Notes: generated from the letters alone by a model not told the origin. 64,000 nt of DNA from an uncultured Collinsella sp. (GCA_900541875.1 UQLF01000010.1:1-64000); one strand, 5' to 3'. Counted from the stretch's first letter, positions 26,146-34,817 are shown. Numbers and translations are program-made.

Positions 26146-26580
26146 ATGGACAACATGGTTAACAATATGCCTCAGAATGATAAGACTGCTGACGCTACCT
26201 GCGTATTCCGCGTGCCTTCAAGCGACGTCACCGTTCCCGACCTCATGGCCAACGTGCGCATCACCGCCCCCGTTCTGTCCATCGTCAAGGGTCCGCAGAC
26301 TGGTGCCGCCTTTGAGCTCGAGGACGACGTGACCACCATCGGCCGCGATCCTGCAAACGGCATCTTCCTCAATGACATGACTGTTTCGCGCAGCCACGCG
26401 CGCATTATTCGCGAGGGCCTCGGCGCTCGCATCGAGGACTTGGGCTCGCTCAATGGCACCTGGGTCGACGGTGCCATCGTCAATGCAGCCCCGCTGCACG
26501 ACGGTTCTTCCGTCCAGATCGGTACGTTTACGCTCATCTACCACGAGAGCACGCCGGAGCGCATCGAAACCGGTGAGTAG
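26146..26580 (+). CDS. FHA-domain protein (GarA/OdhI type)
   Basis: 144 residues. The C-terminal two thirds is an FHA domain with the phosphothreonine-binding residues in TTIGRDPANGIFLNDMTVSRSHA and GSLNGTWVDG. The short N-terminus has D-A-T18-C-V-F, reminiscent of the ETTSVF phosphorylation motif of GarA/OdhI, where the kinase-modified Thr binds the FHA domain of the same protein. AGGGG lies 5 nt before ATG 26146. The next gene is the MerR-family partner seen beside garA in actinobacteria. Targets here are unknown. Confidence 0.85.
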   Translation: MDNMVNNMPQNDKTADATCVFRVPSSDVTVPDLMANVRITAPVLSIVKGPQTGAAFELEDDVTTIGRDPANGIFLNDMTVSRSHARIIREGLGARIEDLGSLNGTWVDGAIVNAAPLHDGSSVQIGTFTLIYHESTPERIETGE

Positions 26581-26583
26581 GGC

Positions 26584-27462
26584 ATGGCCGAACGCAACTA
26601 TCTGAGTATCGGCCAAGTCGTCAACCTACTTCGAGGCGCATACCCCGATCTTTCGAACTCAAAAATTAGATTTCTAGAGGATGAGGGGCTCATTACCCCT
26701 CATCGTACGCCAAAGGGCTACCGTCAGTACTCCAAGGAGGACGTTGATCGCCTGGAGGTCATTCTGCACTTGCAGAAGACTCGCTATATGCCGCTCAACG
26801 TGATTAAGCAGCGCTTGGAAAACGCCACGGACCTGTCGACGCTCGCCTACGAGGTGGGCTTGCTGTCCGATGTTCCGCTCAAGACGGAGCCCAAGGAGAC
26901 TAAGCAAAAGTTGCATCCCATCGAGACCATTCCCGATATGCTGGGCGTTGAGATTTCGTTTATCCGCTCGCTCGCCGAGAACGACCTCATTCGCATCATC
27001 AAGAGTCCGCAGAATCGCGAGCTTGTCGATGGCCGCGATTTTCCGATCATCCGCTACTGCTCTGAGCTGTCACGCTTCCATATCGAGCCGCGCAACCTGC
27101 GTCAGTACGTGTCTTCCGCCAACCGCGAGTCCTCGATGTTTGAGCAGGTGCTCGTGAGCATGCTCGGAATGGATACCTCCGATGACGAGCGCGATGCCAA
27201 GCTCGAGCGTGCGTTTAAGAAGCTTCACGACCTGACGGAAGGTGTGCACACTGCGCTACTCAAGAACCGCGTTTTTGAGTCGCTCAACGCCGTGGTCGAG
27301 GACGCCGACATCGATGCACTCGATGAGGAAATCACTCGCTCCGAGTCCACCAAGGCCAAAAACGAAGAGATAGCCGCGCCGGCTTCGCACGAGGATTCTC
27401 TCGTCAAGCCGCTCAAGGTCGTCGCCTCTTCGCAATCCGGCACCGCCAACGCGGCCAAATAA
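26584..27462 (+). CDS. ftsR: MerR-family transcriptional regulator (FtsR/Rv1828 type)
   Basis: 292 residues. The N-terminal winged helix reads YLSIGQVVNLLR, KIRFLEDEGLITPHRTPKGYRQYS and VDRLEVILHLQ, the MerR pattern without metal-binding cysteines. A long, partly helical C-terminal region follows. The gene begins 3 nt after the FHA gene, the same pair as Rv1827-Rv1828 in Mycobacterium and the odhI-ftsR neighbourhood in Corynebacterium, where FtsR controls ftsZ. The regulon here is not shown by the sequence. Confidence 0.82.
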   Translation: MAERNYLSIGQVVNLLRGAYPDLSNSKIRFLEDEGLITPHRTPKGYRQYSKEDVDRLEVILHLQKTRYMPLNVIKQRLENATDLSTLAYEVGLLSDVPLKTEPKETKQKLHPIETIPDMLGVEISFIRSLAENDLIRIIKSPQNRELVDGRDFPIIRYCSELSRFHIEPRNLRQYVSSANRESSMFEQVLVSMLGMDTSDDERDAKLERAFKKLHDLTEGVHTALLKNRVFESLNAVVEDADIDALDEEITRSESTKAKNEEIAAPASHEDSLVKPLKVVASSQSGTANAAK

Positions 27463-27502
27463 CCGCTGCTGAAATTTCGGCAACCCATTGAAAGGTCATG
27501 CA

Positions 27503-28033
27503 ATGTACGACTTCGAATCTCAAATCGTCGATATCCCCGACTATCCCGAGCCCGGAGTCATCTTTAAGGACATCACGCCACTCTTTGGCAATCCCGAGGC
27601 GCTCAAAGCCATGACCGATGCCCTCGCCGAGCACTTTGCCGACATGGGAATCACCAAGGTCGTGGGTCCCGAGGCTCGCGGCTTTATGGTTGGCGTACCG
27701 GTGGCTGTAGCCCTTGGCGCCGGCTTTGTTCCCGCACGTAAACCGGGCAAGCTGCCGCGCGAGACCGTGAGCCAGAGCTACGAGCTCGAGTACGGCACCG
27801 ATTCAATTGAGATCCATGCCGACGCTATCAGCTCTAAAGATACCGTGTTGATTCTGGACGACTTGGTCGCGACGGGCGGAACCGTCGAGGCAACAGGTAA
27901 ACTGGTGCGAGATATGGGCGCAAAGCTTGTCGGTTACGGTTGTATCCTAGAGCTTGCGTTTCTCAACCCGCGCGAGAAGCTCACGCCGCCTGATGACGAT
28001 GTGGAGCTCTTTAGCCTGGTGACGGTGGACTAG
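27503..28033 (+). CDS. apt: adenine phosphoribosyltransferase
   Basis: Makes AMP from adenine and PRPP in purine salvage. The 176-residue product has IPDYPEPGVIFKDITPLF at the start, GPEARGFMVGVPVA, ARKPGKLPRET and the PRPP-binding loop LILDDLVATGGT. GAAAGG lies 7 nt before ATG 27503. It follows ftsR after 40 nt and precedes the NlpC/P60 gene; these links look positional only. Confidence 0.96.
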   Translation: MYDFESQIVDIPDYPEPGVIFKDITPLFGNPEALKAMTDALAEHFADMGITKVVGPEARGFMVGVPVAVALGAGFVPARKPGKLPRETVSQSYELEYGTDSIEIHADAISSKDTVLILDDLVATGGTVEATGKLVRDMGAKLVGYGCILELAFLNPREKLTPPDDDVELFSLVTVD

Positions 28034-28065
28034 CCGTTACCCTTAGTTACTGGAAAGGAAGCTAC

Positions 28066-29193
28066 ATGCGCACAGCAAACACGCACAAAAACATGGCACG
28101 CTGCGCTGCTACGGCAACCCTCGCTTGTGTTTTGGGCTTGGGCCTCGCGGCTCCTGCCTACGCCGATACCGCATCCGACCTTGCCGCTGCTCGTACGAAG
28201 CTCGAGCAGATCGGTACCCAAACCCAGCAGATTTACGATGAGCTTGCCACGCAGACGCAGGCACTCGATCAGACTGCCGGCGAGATCACGCAAAAGCAGC
28301 AGGAGATCGCCGATGGCCAGGCCAAGCTTTCCACCTACGTGGCAGGCGAGTACAAGACCGGTGGCCTGAGCCTACTTCAGGTTCTGACGGGCGTCGACGA
28401 CCTGAGCGATATGCTCAACCGTCTGTTCTACTACGGCAAAGTTTCCGATAAGCAGGCTCAGACCATTCAAGAGGTCAAGGAGCTTAAGCAGCAGCTCACC
28501 GATAAGCAGTCCGAGCAGGAAAAGAACGTCGCCGCCACGCAAAAGAAGGTCGACGAGCTTAACGCCCAGCAGGCTGAAGCCCAGAACGTCGTAAACTCCC
28601 TGGATTCGCAGCTGCAGGCCGAGCTTGCCGCAGAGGCCGAGGCCAACGCCGCGCTGCAGGCCGGCATCAACGCCAGTACCGCCGAGAAAGCCACGGTGAG
28701 CAACGAGACTGCCGGTACGACCGAGAACACCAACAACGGTGGCCAGACCAGCAATAACAACAACCAGGGCGGCAACACTCCGGCTCCTACGCCGGCACCT
28801 GCTCCGACGCCGCAGCCCTCCACGCCTGCCCCGGCTCCGACGCCTTCTGCTCCGAGCCAGTCAGTCGATGGCGGTTCTGTTGTCTCGCGTGCATACAGCA
28901 AGCTTGGTTGTGCTTATTCCTGGGGTGGAATTGGCCCGAACAGCTTCGACTGCTCTGGTTTTGTTAGCTATTGCCTCACTGGTCGCTATTGCCGCCTCGG
29001 CACCACGGGCACCTTTATGGGCTGGACGCGTGTGTCCGATCCGCAGCCCGGTGACGTTGTGGTCAATTCGTACCACACCGGCATTTACATCGGTGGTGGA
29101 CAGATGATTCATGCTTCCGACTACAACACGGGTGTTATCATCAGCTCCGTTGCCGCCGGCATGAACAACAACTATATCTTCGTTCGCTACTAA
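28066..29193 (+). CDS. secreted NlpC/P60 peptidoglycan hydrolase with coiled coil
   Basis: 375 residues. A signal peptide (1-33, ending AYA) is followed by a Gln/Glu/Lys-rich coiled coil of about 170 residues similar in layout to PcsB/RipA regulators. Next come an Asn/Gly stretch and a Pro/Ala/Thr linker (about 235-268). The catalytic domain has the Cys in FDCSGFV (C296) and His in YHTGIYIG (H337) and MIHAS (H349). The coiled coil usually keeps such D,L-endopeptidases inactive until recruited by FtsEX-like partners; none is encoded nearby. A terminator follows. Confidence 0.92.
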   Translation: MRTANTHKNMARCAATATLACVLGLGLAAPAYADTASDLAAARTKLEQIGTQTQQIYDELATQTQALDQTAGEITQKQQEIADGQAKLSTYVAGEYKTGGLSLLQVLTGVDDLSDMLNRLFYYGKVSDKQAQTIQEVKELKQQLTDKQSEQEKNVAATQKKVDELNAQQAEAQNVVNSLDSQLQAELAAEAEANAALQAGINASTAEKATVSNETAGTTENTNNGGQTSNNNNQGGNTPAPTPAPAPTPQPSTPAPAPTPSAPSQSVDGGSVVSRAYSKLGCAYSWGGIGPNSFDCSGFVSYCLTGRYCRLGTTGTFMGWTRVSDPQPGDVVVNSYHTGIYIGGGQMIHASDYNTGVIISSVAAGMNNNYIFVRY

Positions 29194-29216
29194 GTATTCA
29201 AATAAAGCAAACGGAT

Positions 29217-29256
29217 ATGGACCTCGTGGCTTTTGAGTCATGGGGTCCATTCTTTT
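29217..29256 (+). terminator. terminator after the NlpC/P60 gene
   Basis: Imperfect stem ATGGACCTCGTG (29217-29228) and CATGGGGTCCAT (29239-29250), 10 of 12 pairs, then TCTTTT. Confidence 0.75.
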
Positions 29257-29268
29257 GCCTTTCGTGCA

Positions 29269-29329
29269 GGCCGCTATCTAGTTTTGAATACTAGATAGCG
29301 GCCCAATCTGTCAGCAAGAAAGCTATAAT
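29269..29329 (+). promoter_or_regulatory. degV promoter with a 14-bp inverted-repeat operator
   Basis: A perfect inverted repeat, GGCCGCTATCTAGT (29269-29282) and ACTAGATAGCGGCC (29290-29303) with a TTTGAAT loop, lies directly upstream of a TATAAT -10 box (29324-29329) and covers its weak -35 region. No T run follows, so it is not an obvious terminator. Inside it, TATCTAGTTTTGAATAC (29275-29291) matches 16 of 17 bases of a site in front of the DUF1836 regulator gene at 30298-30909. Confidence 0.65.
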
Positions 29330-29358
29330 TGTTTTGGAACAATTAGAAAGGACCCTCT

Positions 29359-30225
29359 ATGAGCTGGGCACTTATCTCAGATTCAAGCTGCAACCTCCGC
29401 GATTGGCAACCGACCGCGCCCCATACCACCTTTGCATTTGCGCCCCTCAAAATTCGAGTGGGGGAGCGTGAATTCGTCGATGACCTTTCACTCGATGTTC
29501 ATGAGCTCAACTGCGCTGTTCAGGCGGAGACGAACGCTTCTTCGAGCGCTTGTCCCAGCGTAGGGGAGTGGGCCGAGCTCTTCAAATTGGCAGACAAGAC
29601 CATCTGCATGCCGATCTCCGAGGGCGTGTCGGGCAGCTACAACGCAGCAGCCACGGCTCGCGATATGGTTCTTGCCGATGAGCCCGACCGACAGATTCAT
29701 CTAGTCAATTCACGCGCAGCTGGCGGCAAAATGGACCTCATTTTCTTACTGTTCGACCGCTATCTTGCAAGCAATCCGAATATCTCATTCGAGGATGCTT
29801 GCGCATACTTCGATAGCCTTGAGCAGAACAGCAAAATCCTCTTCAGTTTGTGCAATTACGAAAACCTCGCCAAAGCCGGACGTATCCCTAAGGCAGCCGG
29901 CGTCATTGCCAACAAGCTCAATATCCGCATTTTGGGCACAGCGAGTGAGGCCGGTAAAATCGAACTCGTCGGGCACACGCGTGGCGAAAAGAAGATGCTC
30001 AACAAGATCATCGACACTATGGAAGCCGAGGGCTTTACGGGCGGTGAGGTCGTCATCGATCACGTTGAGAACGAAGCTGGAGCCCAGGCGCTTACTGACC
30101 GCATAGTCGAGCATTGGCCCGGCTCCAAGACCATCATTATGCCCTGCAACGGCCTGGATTCCTATTACGCCGAGATGCACGGCCTGATCATCGGCTACGG
30201 CATGGGCGTAGCTTCGGGCAAATAA
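29359..30225 (+). CDS. DegV family fatty-acid-binding protein
   Basis: 288-residue DegV-fold protein; family members bind a fatty acid between two domains and, as FakB, present it to the kinase FakA. Seen: SDSSCN at the N-terminus, the ACPSVGEW segment (family T/S-S-x-P-S), CMPISEGVSGSYNAA, and the second domain with the RIPKAA and GEKK motifs. AGAAAGG precedes the ATG. No fakA/DAK-type kinase is in the window, so the partner lies elsewhere. It is probably controlled from the inverted repeat upstream. Confidence 0.9.
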   Translation: MSWALISDSSCNLRDWQPTAPHTTFAFAPLKIRVGEREFVDDLSLDVHELNCAVQAETNASSSACPSVGEWAELFKLADKTICMPISEGVSGSYNAAATARDMVLADEPDRQIHLVNSRAAGGKMDLIFLLFDRYLASNPNISFEDACAYFDSLEQNSKILFSLCNYENLAKAGRIPKAAGVIANKLNIRILGTASEAGKIELVGHTRGEKKMLNKIIDTMEAEGFTGGEVVIDHVENEAGAQALTDRIVEHWPGSKTIIMPCNGLDSYYAEMHGLIIGYGMGVASGK

Positions 30226-30240
30226 AGTCCAACCATGCAA

Positions 30241-30288
30241 AAAACGGGCGGGACAAAGCGACAGATGGCTCTTTGTCCCGCCCGTTTT
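30241..30288. terminator. bidirectional terminator between degV and the DUF1836 gene
   Basis: Perfect 18-bp stem, AAAACGGGCGGGACAAAG (30241-30258) and CTTTGTCCCGCCCGTTTT (30271-30288). The A run on one side and T run on the other allow termination in both directions between two convergent genes. Confidence 0.92.
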
Positions 30289-30297
30289 ATACGTCGG

Positions 30298-30909
30298 CTA
30301 GCTATTAAACCCGTTGAACTTGAGATAGCTCATCAAGTAAGCCTTCGAAACAAAGGATGAAACCGCGCTGCGCACAAGCAGCGACTCACGCGTTACCTGA
30401 TGCGCCGTATCGGGAACCGGCGTCTGCTCGACGGAAAACGCCGAACGAATCGATGCCTCGAGCTGATCGACCACATAATCAAAGGCCGTCGGGGCATCGT
30501 AGCTCAAACGCTGAATGTTAAAGAGTGCCTGCACCGCAGCAATAGGTAGCACCTGCTTAAAGATGCAGATAGCAATCAGGCGGGCAATCTGCTCGCGGCC
30601 ATATTGCTTTTTGAACGGAGCAGGCACCAGGCCGACCTTCACGTAGTTATTGATCATCGATGGCGTAATGACGGGCTGCTCAACGCAAATGGACAGCGGC
30701 TCCATCCACAGCGCAACATACTCAATGACCTGGTCGCGGTAGAGCGTCACAGTGGGCAACTGATTATAGCGCGGCAGACTCAACGTATTGAGTTTGCGAA
30801 CGATATCGGACTCAATAAATGCATCGGGCAGCACAGTGGGCTGAATATCCTCAGGCTTAATGCTGACCGACGAATCAGACATCGGAATAACGTGTTTAAC
30901 GTGGTTCAT
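30298..30909 (-). CDS. DUF1836 family MerR-like regulator
   Basis: 203 residues. The middle carries a helix-turn-helix-like DUF1836 region: VITPSMINNYVKVGLVPAP, then YGREQIARLIAICIFKQVLPIAAVQALF, which resembles a MerR DNA-binding fold. GGAGG lies 7 nt before the ATG at 30909; upstream in-frame codons lie in the promoter. The gene faces degV across a shared terminator, and both promoters carry the same 17-bp motif, so it may regulate itself and degV. This regulatory role is inference. Confidence 0.78.
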   Translation of the reverse strand: MNHVKHVIPMSDSSVSIKPEDIQPTVLPDAFIESDIVRKLNTLSLPRYNQLPTVTLYRDQVIEYVALWMEPLSICVEQPVITPSMINNYVKVGLVPAPFKKQYGREQIARLIAICIFKQVLPIAAVQALFNIQRLSYDAPTAFDYVVDQLEASIRSAFSVEQTPVPDTAHQVTRESLLVRSAVSSFVSKAYLMSYLKFNGFNS

Positions 30910-30933
30910 AAAGGTCCTCCGTTCATTTTCTAT

Positions 30934-30964
30934 ATTGTATTCTAGATTATCTAGTTTTGCATAC
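30934..30964 (-). promoter_or_regulatory. promoter/operator of the DUF1836 gene
   Basis: On the minus strand TACAAT (plus 30934-30939) is a good -10 box. Just upstream are the palindrome CTAGATTATCTAG (30942-30954) and the 17-mer TATCTAGTTTTGCATAC (plus 30948-30964) that also occurs, with one change, in front of degV. Placement over the -35/spacer region suggests autoregulation. Confidence 0.65.
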
Positions 30965-31063
30965 CACATAGCCAGCAAGTAAAAGTGGTTGGATAGCACA
31001 TTGATGCACCGTCCAACCACTTTGTTTAAAGATAGCAACCTTACATAAGATATATTATCGTAC

Positions 31064-32002
31064 TTATCCACGAAGAAACGCGTATGCGCTAGTTGCTGCT
31101 ATGGCTCCGTCAGAAACGGCGGTCACAACCTGGCGTAAACGCTTGGAACGGATGTCGCCAGCGGCAAATAGACCTGGCGTGCGGGTCGCCATGGATTCAT
31201 CAGTCAGAATGCCGCCATCAGGCGCCAGATCGACTAAATGCTCAACAAGCTCGGTATGGGGCTGCGTTCCGGTAAAGACAAAGATGCCAAACGAGCCGGG
31301 CTCAAATGACTCGGTATGAGTCTCGCCGGATGCATTGTCCTTAAAGGAAATCGTCGTTGGCATGGCTTCGCCCAATAGCTCCACAATACTAGTTTGGTAC
31401 CTAACTGAAATATTGTCTTTTGCAAGAACTTTTTGAACAACACCATCGGGGGCACGGAACTGATCGCGGCGCAAAACGATGGTCACGCTGCTGGCAATTT
31501 CTGACAAGAACAGAGCTTCCTCACAGGCAGCATTGCCGCCGCCGATGACAAAGACCTGCTTACCGCGAAAGAACATGCCGTCGCACGTCGCGCAATACGA
31601 AACGCCGCGACCGCGATACGTATCCTCGCCAACAAAACCAGCAGATCGCGGCGTGGCACCCATGCAAGCGATAACGCTCGAGGCCAACATATCGCCCAAA
31701 TCGTGATGCACCGTAAACAGCGCTGTATCGGCATCGTAATCGATACCCGTAACCATGCTCCATGTAACCTGTGCTCCCAGGCCCTCTGCATGCTGCTGAA
31801 AACGCTCGCCGAGTTCGGCGCCACTCAAGAGCGGAATGCCCGGATAGTTCTCGACCTCATTGGTTGTGGCGATCTGTCCTCCCGACATGCCCTGCTCAAT
31901 CACAGTCGTCGTTAGGTTGGCGCGCGCCGCGTAAATGGCTGCAGCATAGCCCGCAGGGCCGCCACCGATAATCGCAACATCGATCGGCTGATGGGTAGTC
32001 AT
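31064..32002 (-). CDS. trxB: thioredoxin-disulfide reductase
   Basis: NADPH-dependent FAD enzyme that reduces thioredoxin. The 312-residue product has the FAD motif IIGGGPAGYAAAIYA at the start, the redox-active C137-A-T-C140 in YCATCDG, the NADPH motif VIGGGNAACEEALFL, and the C-terminal FAD motif PGLFAAGDI. Length is typical of the low-molecular-weight class. GGAGG lies 7 nt before ATG 32002; upstream codons in frame lie beyond that site. It is divergent from the glycosyltransferase. Confidence 0.96.
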   Translation of the reverse strand: MTTHQPIDVAIIGGGPAGYAAAIYAARANLTTTVIEQGMSGGQIATTNEVENYPGIPLLSGAELGERFQQHAEGLGAQVTWSMVTGIDYDADTALFTVHHDLGDMLASSVIACMGATPRSAGFVGEDTYRGRGVSYCATCDGMFFRGKQVFVIGGGNAACEEALFLSEIASSVTIVLRRDQFRAPDGVVQKVLAKDNISVRYQTSIVELLGEAMPTTISFKDNASGETHTESFEPGSFGIFVFTGTQPHTELVEHLVDLAPDGGILTDESMATRTPGLFAAGDIRSKRLRQVVTAVSDGAIAATSAYAFLRG

Positions 32003-32119
32003 GAAGAGACCTCCTGTCGAAAGATTGGCGTTCTTTGCGCTCATACCCAAATTTAGGCGAACGTGACACTCATGCACTACAATGATTCATTGCGAAACAA
32101 AGATGAAGGGGAGTTATCG

Positions 32120-33421
32120 ATGGATCAAACGCAGACGAGCAACGACGCTCCCCTGCCCACGCAAAGCACTCCCCAACCGAAGCAAATGACCGTTTCACCT
32201 GCACAAAAACCCCTAGTAACCATTGTGCACGCATCGGTTGGATCGGGCCACAAAGCCGCCGCCAACGCGATTGCACAAGCATTTGATCTTATCCGCGGCA
32301 CCAAGGGAATCCCTGAGGATGTTGAGATCGAAGTCCTGGATATCCTCGATTTTGGACGCATTAGGTTCGATGGTAATAAAACAGCAGCTTCGTTTACCGG
32401 CGCCACGCGCCCCATATATGACCTAACCTGGCGATATACGTTTACGGGACATCTGCTCTGGGGCGGCGGCACGGCATGGTCACGCATCATGTTTCCCGCA
32501 TTTAACGAATACGTTCGGACTCGTAGGCCCATTGCCGTGGTCGCCACGCATATCACGGCAGCCAACGTTGCCGTCGGCGCCCGCGTCATCACGGGTATCG
32601 ATTACCCGGTCATCTGCGTACCAACAGACTATGAAGTCGAAGGCTTTTGGCCCCACAAGGACACCGACCTGTTCTGCGTAGCCAACGAATTTATGGCCGA
32701 GACACTTCGCCCCCGTAAAGTTCCCGAGACCAAAATCCGCATTACAGGCATCCCCATTCGCGCCGGGTTTGATACGGACTACAATCGCGAGGAAGAACTC
32801 GAGAAGTTCAATCTCCCCGCTGACAAGACCGTTGTGTTGGTGATGGCCGGTGCCAGTTTGCCTCAACCGTACGTTCGCTTTCGCGCGGAGATGGATCGCA
32901 CTCTCCCCTTCCTGCGCAGCTTCGAGGACATGCACTTTGTCTTTTTGCCGGGCAAGGATGAGGAATACGCCACCCGCCTCAAGACGCTCTTCGATGCCAT
33001 GAAGCTCGAAAACGTCACAGTTCTGGACTACGTGGACGACATGGCAGCCCTCATGCACGGCTGCGACCTGGCAATCCTCAAATCGGGCGGACTCACAGTC
33101 ACCGAGTGCCTATGCGCGCATCTGCCGATGATCCTGCTGGGCAAATCATACGGTCAGGAAAAGGCCAACACCACGATGCTCACCGGCATGGGCGCCAGCA
33201 TGCATGTCACCACCGCACGAGAACTCATCGTAACCCTACGTCACTTGCACGACCATCCCGAATCACTCAAAGCCCTACTCATCAACGGCGAAGTCCTGCG
33301 CCGCCCCCACGCAGCCGAAGACATAGCCATCGCAACCATGGAGCTTACGGGCAAGCCCCAAAAGCGCAAACGAGCCTTCTGCCGCTTCTACTGGGGCGGA
33401 AAACCTGCTCATATCAGGTAG
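32120..33421 (+). CDS. MGDG-synthase-like (GT28/MurG fold) glycosyltransferase
   Basis: 433 residues. After a Gln/Pro/Ser-rich N-terminal ~40 residues comes VTIVHASVGSGHKAAANAI, the start of the diacylglycerol galactosyl/glucosyltransferase family (MGDG synthase, UgtP). The C-terminal donor-binding half has VLVMAGASLPQP, LPGKDEEYATRL, LKSGGLTVTE and the GQEKANTTML region. It likely transfers a sugar to diacylglycerol to make membrane glycolipid or a lipoteichoic-acid anchor; the sugar is unknown. AGGGGAG lies 7 nt before ATG 32120. The basic C-terminus (KRKR) may bind membrane. Confidence 0.85.
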   Translation: MDQTQTSNDAPLPTQSTPQPKQMTVSPAQKPLVTIVHASVGSGHKAAANAIAQAFDLIRGTKGIPEDVEIEVLDILDFGRIRFDGNKTAASFTGATRPIYDLTWRYTFTGHLLWGGGTAWSRIMFPAFNEYVRTRRPIAVVATHITAANVAVGARVITGIDYPVICVPTDYEVEGFWPHKDTDLFCVANEFMAETLRPRKVPETKIRITGIPIRAGFDTDYNREEELEKFNLPADKTVVLVMAGASLPQPYVRFRAEMDRTLPFLRSFEDMHFVFLPGKDEEYATRLKTLFDAMKLENVTVLDYVDDMAALMHGCDLAILKSGGLTVTECLCAHLPMILLGKSYGQEKANTTMLTGMGASMHVTTARELIVTLRHLHDHPESLKALLINGEVLRRPHAAEDIAIATMELTGKPQKRKRAFCRFYWGGKPAHIR

Positions 33422-33874
33422 ACGAAAGTCCGCTGCTCAGTGGGAGCCGCCCATATATCATTCCATGCTCAAACATTCTCGCGGGGCGCTCGCATCCCTC
33501 CCGCCCACCTCTCACACATATCATTCCATGCTCAAACATTCTCGCTTCGCTCGCTGCGAAACTGCGCGTGGAACGATATGTGTGAGAAGCGGGCGGGCGT
33601 CTACTCGCTTGAAAACAATAATCAATCTTTCTGATATGCAGATGCGACAAAGAAGCAATCCCTTTGCCGCATCTGCTAACTGCAATTAATTACTTTGGTT
33701 CACCTTTGCAGCTTCTAATATGAGGATCCGGCGCAGCTGGCAGTGCGTAAACGCAGCTGACCGGCCCGACCGCCTATATATCGTCCCACGCGCAGTTTCG
33801 CAGCGAAGCGAGAATGTTTGAGCATGGGATGATATATAGGCGGTCGGGCCGGTCAGCGGACAGTACGTAAATGA
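33422..33874. repeat. intergenic block of palindromic REP-like repeats (three units)
   Basis: 453 nt without a gene between the convergent glycosyltransferase and dut. A core of about 30 nt (CATTCCATGCTCAAACATTC and flanks) occurs at 33453-33482 (half unit), 33513-33542 (inside a full palindrome, 33511-33586, arms 23 nt with 3 mismatches) and, inverted, inside 33756-33857. The second unit is further enclosed by CCCGCCC (33500-33506) and GGGCGGG (33591-33597). The ends can act as terminators for both genes. The remaining 33600-33730 shows nothing recognisable. Confidence 0.8.
33756..33857. repeat. 102-nt hairpin element with perfect 27-bp arms
   Basis: Arms 33756-33782 and 33831-33857 are exact inverted copies over 27 nt (beginning GCTGACCGGCC and ending GGCCGGTCAGC). 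The inner part is the inverted REP-like core. Short near-direct repeats flank it: CAGTGCGTAAACG (from 33741) and CAGTACGTAAATG (from 33861), which could be target-site duplications. Confidence 0.8.
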
Positions 33875-34318
33875 CTAGGCTACGCCGCTGGAGCCGAAGC
33901 CTCCGTTGCCTCGGTCGGTTTCGTCTAGTTCTTCTACTTCTACGAGGTTGACCGTAGGGACTTCTTGGATGACGAGTTGGGCTATGCGGTCGCCTTTGTT
34001 GATTTGGATATTGTTGGAGGGATCCAGGTTGATGAGGATAACCCTGAGTTCTCCTCGGTAGTGGGCGTCGATGAGGCCCGGCGTGTTGACTATAGACAGG
34101 CCCTGCTTGATGGCCAAACCGCTGCGCGGCTGGACGAAGCCGGCGTAGCCGTCGGGCAGGGCGATGGCCAGCCCAGTAGAGACCAGACGACGTTCGAAGG
34201 GCTTCAGAACGCAGTCCTCGTTGGAGCGCAAATCCAAGCCGGCATCGGCGGGATGGGCGTATTTGGGAAGCTCGACGGTGGGGTCGAGACGCTTTATGTT
34301 GACGGTAATGTTGGACAT
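33875..34318 (-). CDS. dut: dUTP diphosphatase
   Basis: Hydrolyses dUTP to dUMP, keeping uracil out of DNA. The 147-residue product carries the five trimeric dUTPase motifs: [11 protein letters not shown] (I), [10 protein letters not shown] (II), [17 protein letters not shown] (III), [10 protein letters not shown] (IV) and the C-terminal [10 protein letters not shown] (V). nrdR lies 4 nt upstream, so deoxynucleotide control and dUTP clearance are one transcript. Confidence 0.96.
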   Translation of the reverse strand: MSNITVNIKRLDPTVELPKYAHPADAGLDLRSNEDCVLKPFERRLVSTGLAIALPDGYAGFVQPRSGLAIKQGLSIVNTPGLIDAHYRGELRVILINLDPSNNIQINKGDRIAQLVIQEVPTVNLVEVEELDETDRGNGGFGSSGVA

Positions 34319-34322
34319 GGAA

Positions 34323-34766
34323 TCACCTTAGCTTGTCGAGCTCTTGCAGAAACTCATCGACGTCTTTGAAATCGCGGTAGACCGAGGCAAAGCGGATGTA
34401 AGCCACCTTGTCGATCTTGGCCAAGCGCTTGAGCACCATGTCACCCAACTCATGGGACGTGACGGCCGTCAGCGTGCGAGAGCGCAGCTCGACCTCGATG
34501 TCGTCGATAATCTCATTGAGCTTCTTAGTGTCGATATCGCGCTTGATGGTGGCGCGCATCAAGCCGACGAGCAGCTTATTGCGATCGAACCGCTGCTTGG
34601 TTCCGTCCGACTTAATGACCTCAATTGGGTCTTCGCATCGCTCGAACGTTGTAAAGCGGTAGTTACACGAGCAACATTCGCGACGGCGCTTAATGGTGTT
34701 ATTTGACTCCTGCATACGGGAATCAACGACGCGGGTATGTGCCTTGCCGCATTTGGGACAGCGCAT
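34323..34766 (-). CDS. nrdR: transcriptional repressor NrdR
   Basis: Represses ribonucleotide reductase genes when dATP is high. The 147-residue product has the N-terminal zinc ribbon with [15 protein letters not shown] and the second knuckle [10 protein letters not shown], then the ATP-cone domain starting [21 protein letters not shown] lies before the ATG. No nrd gene lies in this window. Confidence 0.96.
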   Translation of the reverse strand: MRCPKCGKAHTRVVDSRMQESNNTIKRRRECCSCNYRFTTFERCEDPIEVIKSDGTKQRFDRNKLLVGLMRATIKRDIDTKKLNEIIDDIEVELRSRTLTAVTSHELGDMVLKRLAKIDKVAYIRFASVYRDFKDVDEFLQELDKLR

Positions 34767-34817
34767 GGTACCTCCTCTTAAACGATAACAAGGGTACCAT
34801 GCGCAGCGCGATAATGA

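Noticed and set aside
29269..29303. Hairpin before degV as a terminator of the NlpC/P60 gene
   Set aside because: A better terminator with a T run lies at 29217-29256; the later hairpin has no T run and touches the degV promoter, so an operator role is preferred.
33453..33586. CRISPR array
   Set aside because: Only two direct copies with unequal context, each part of a palindrome, and no cas genes; palindromic REP-like repeats explain them.
33440..33690. Short open frames in the REP-like block
   Set aside because: They translate the palindromic repeats and have no ribosome site.
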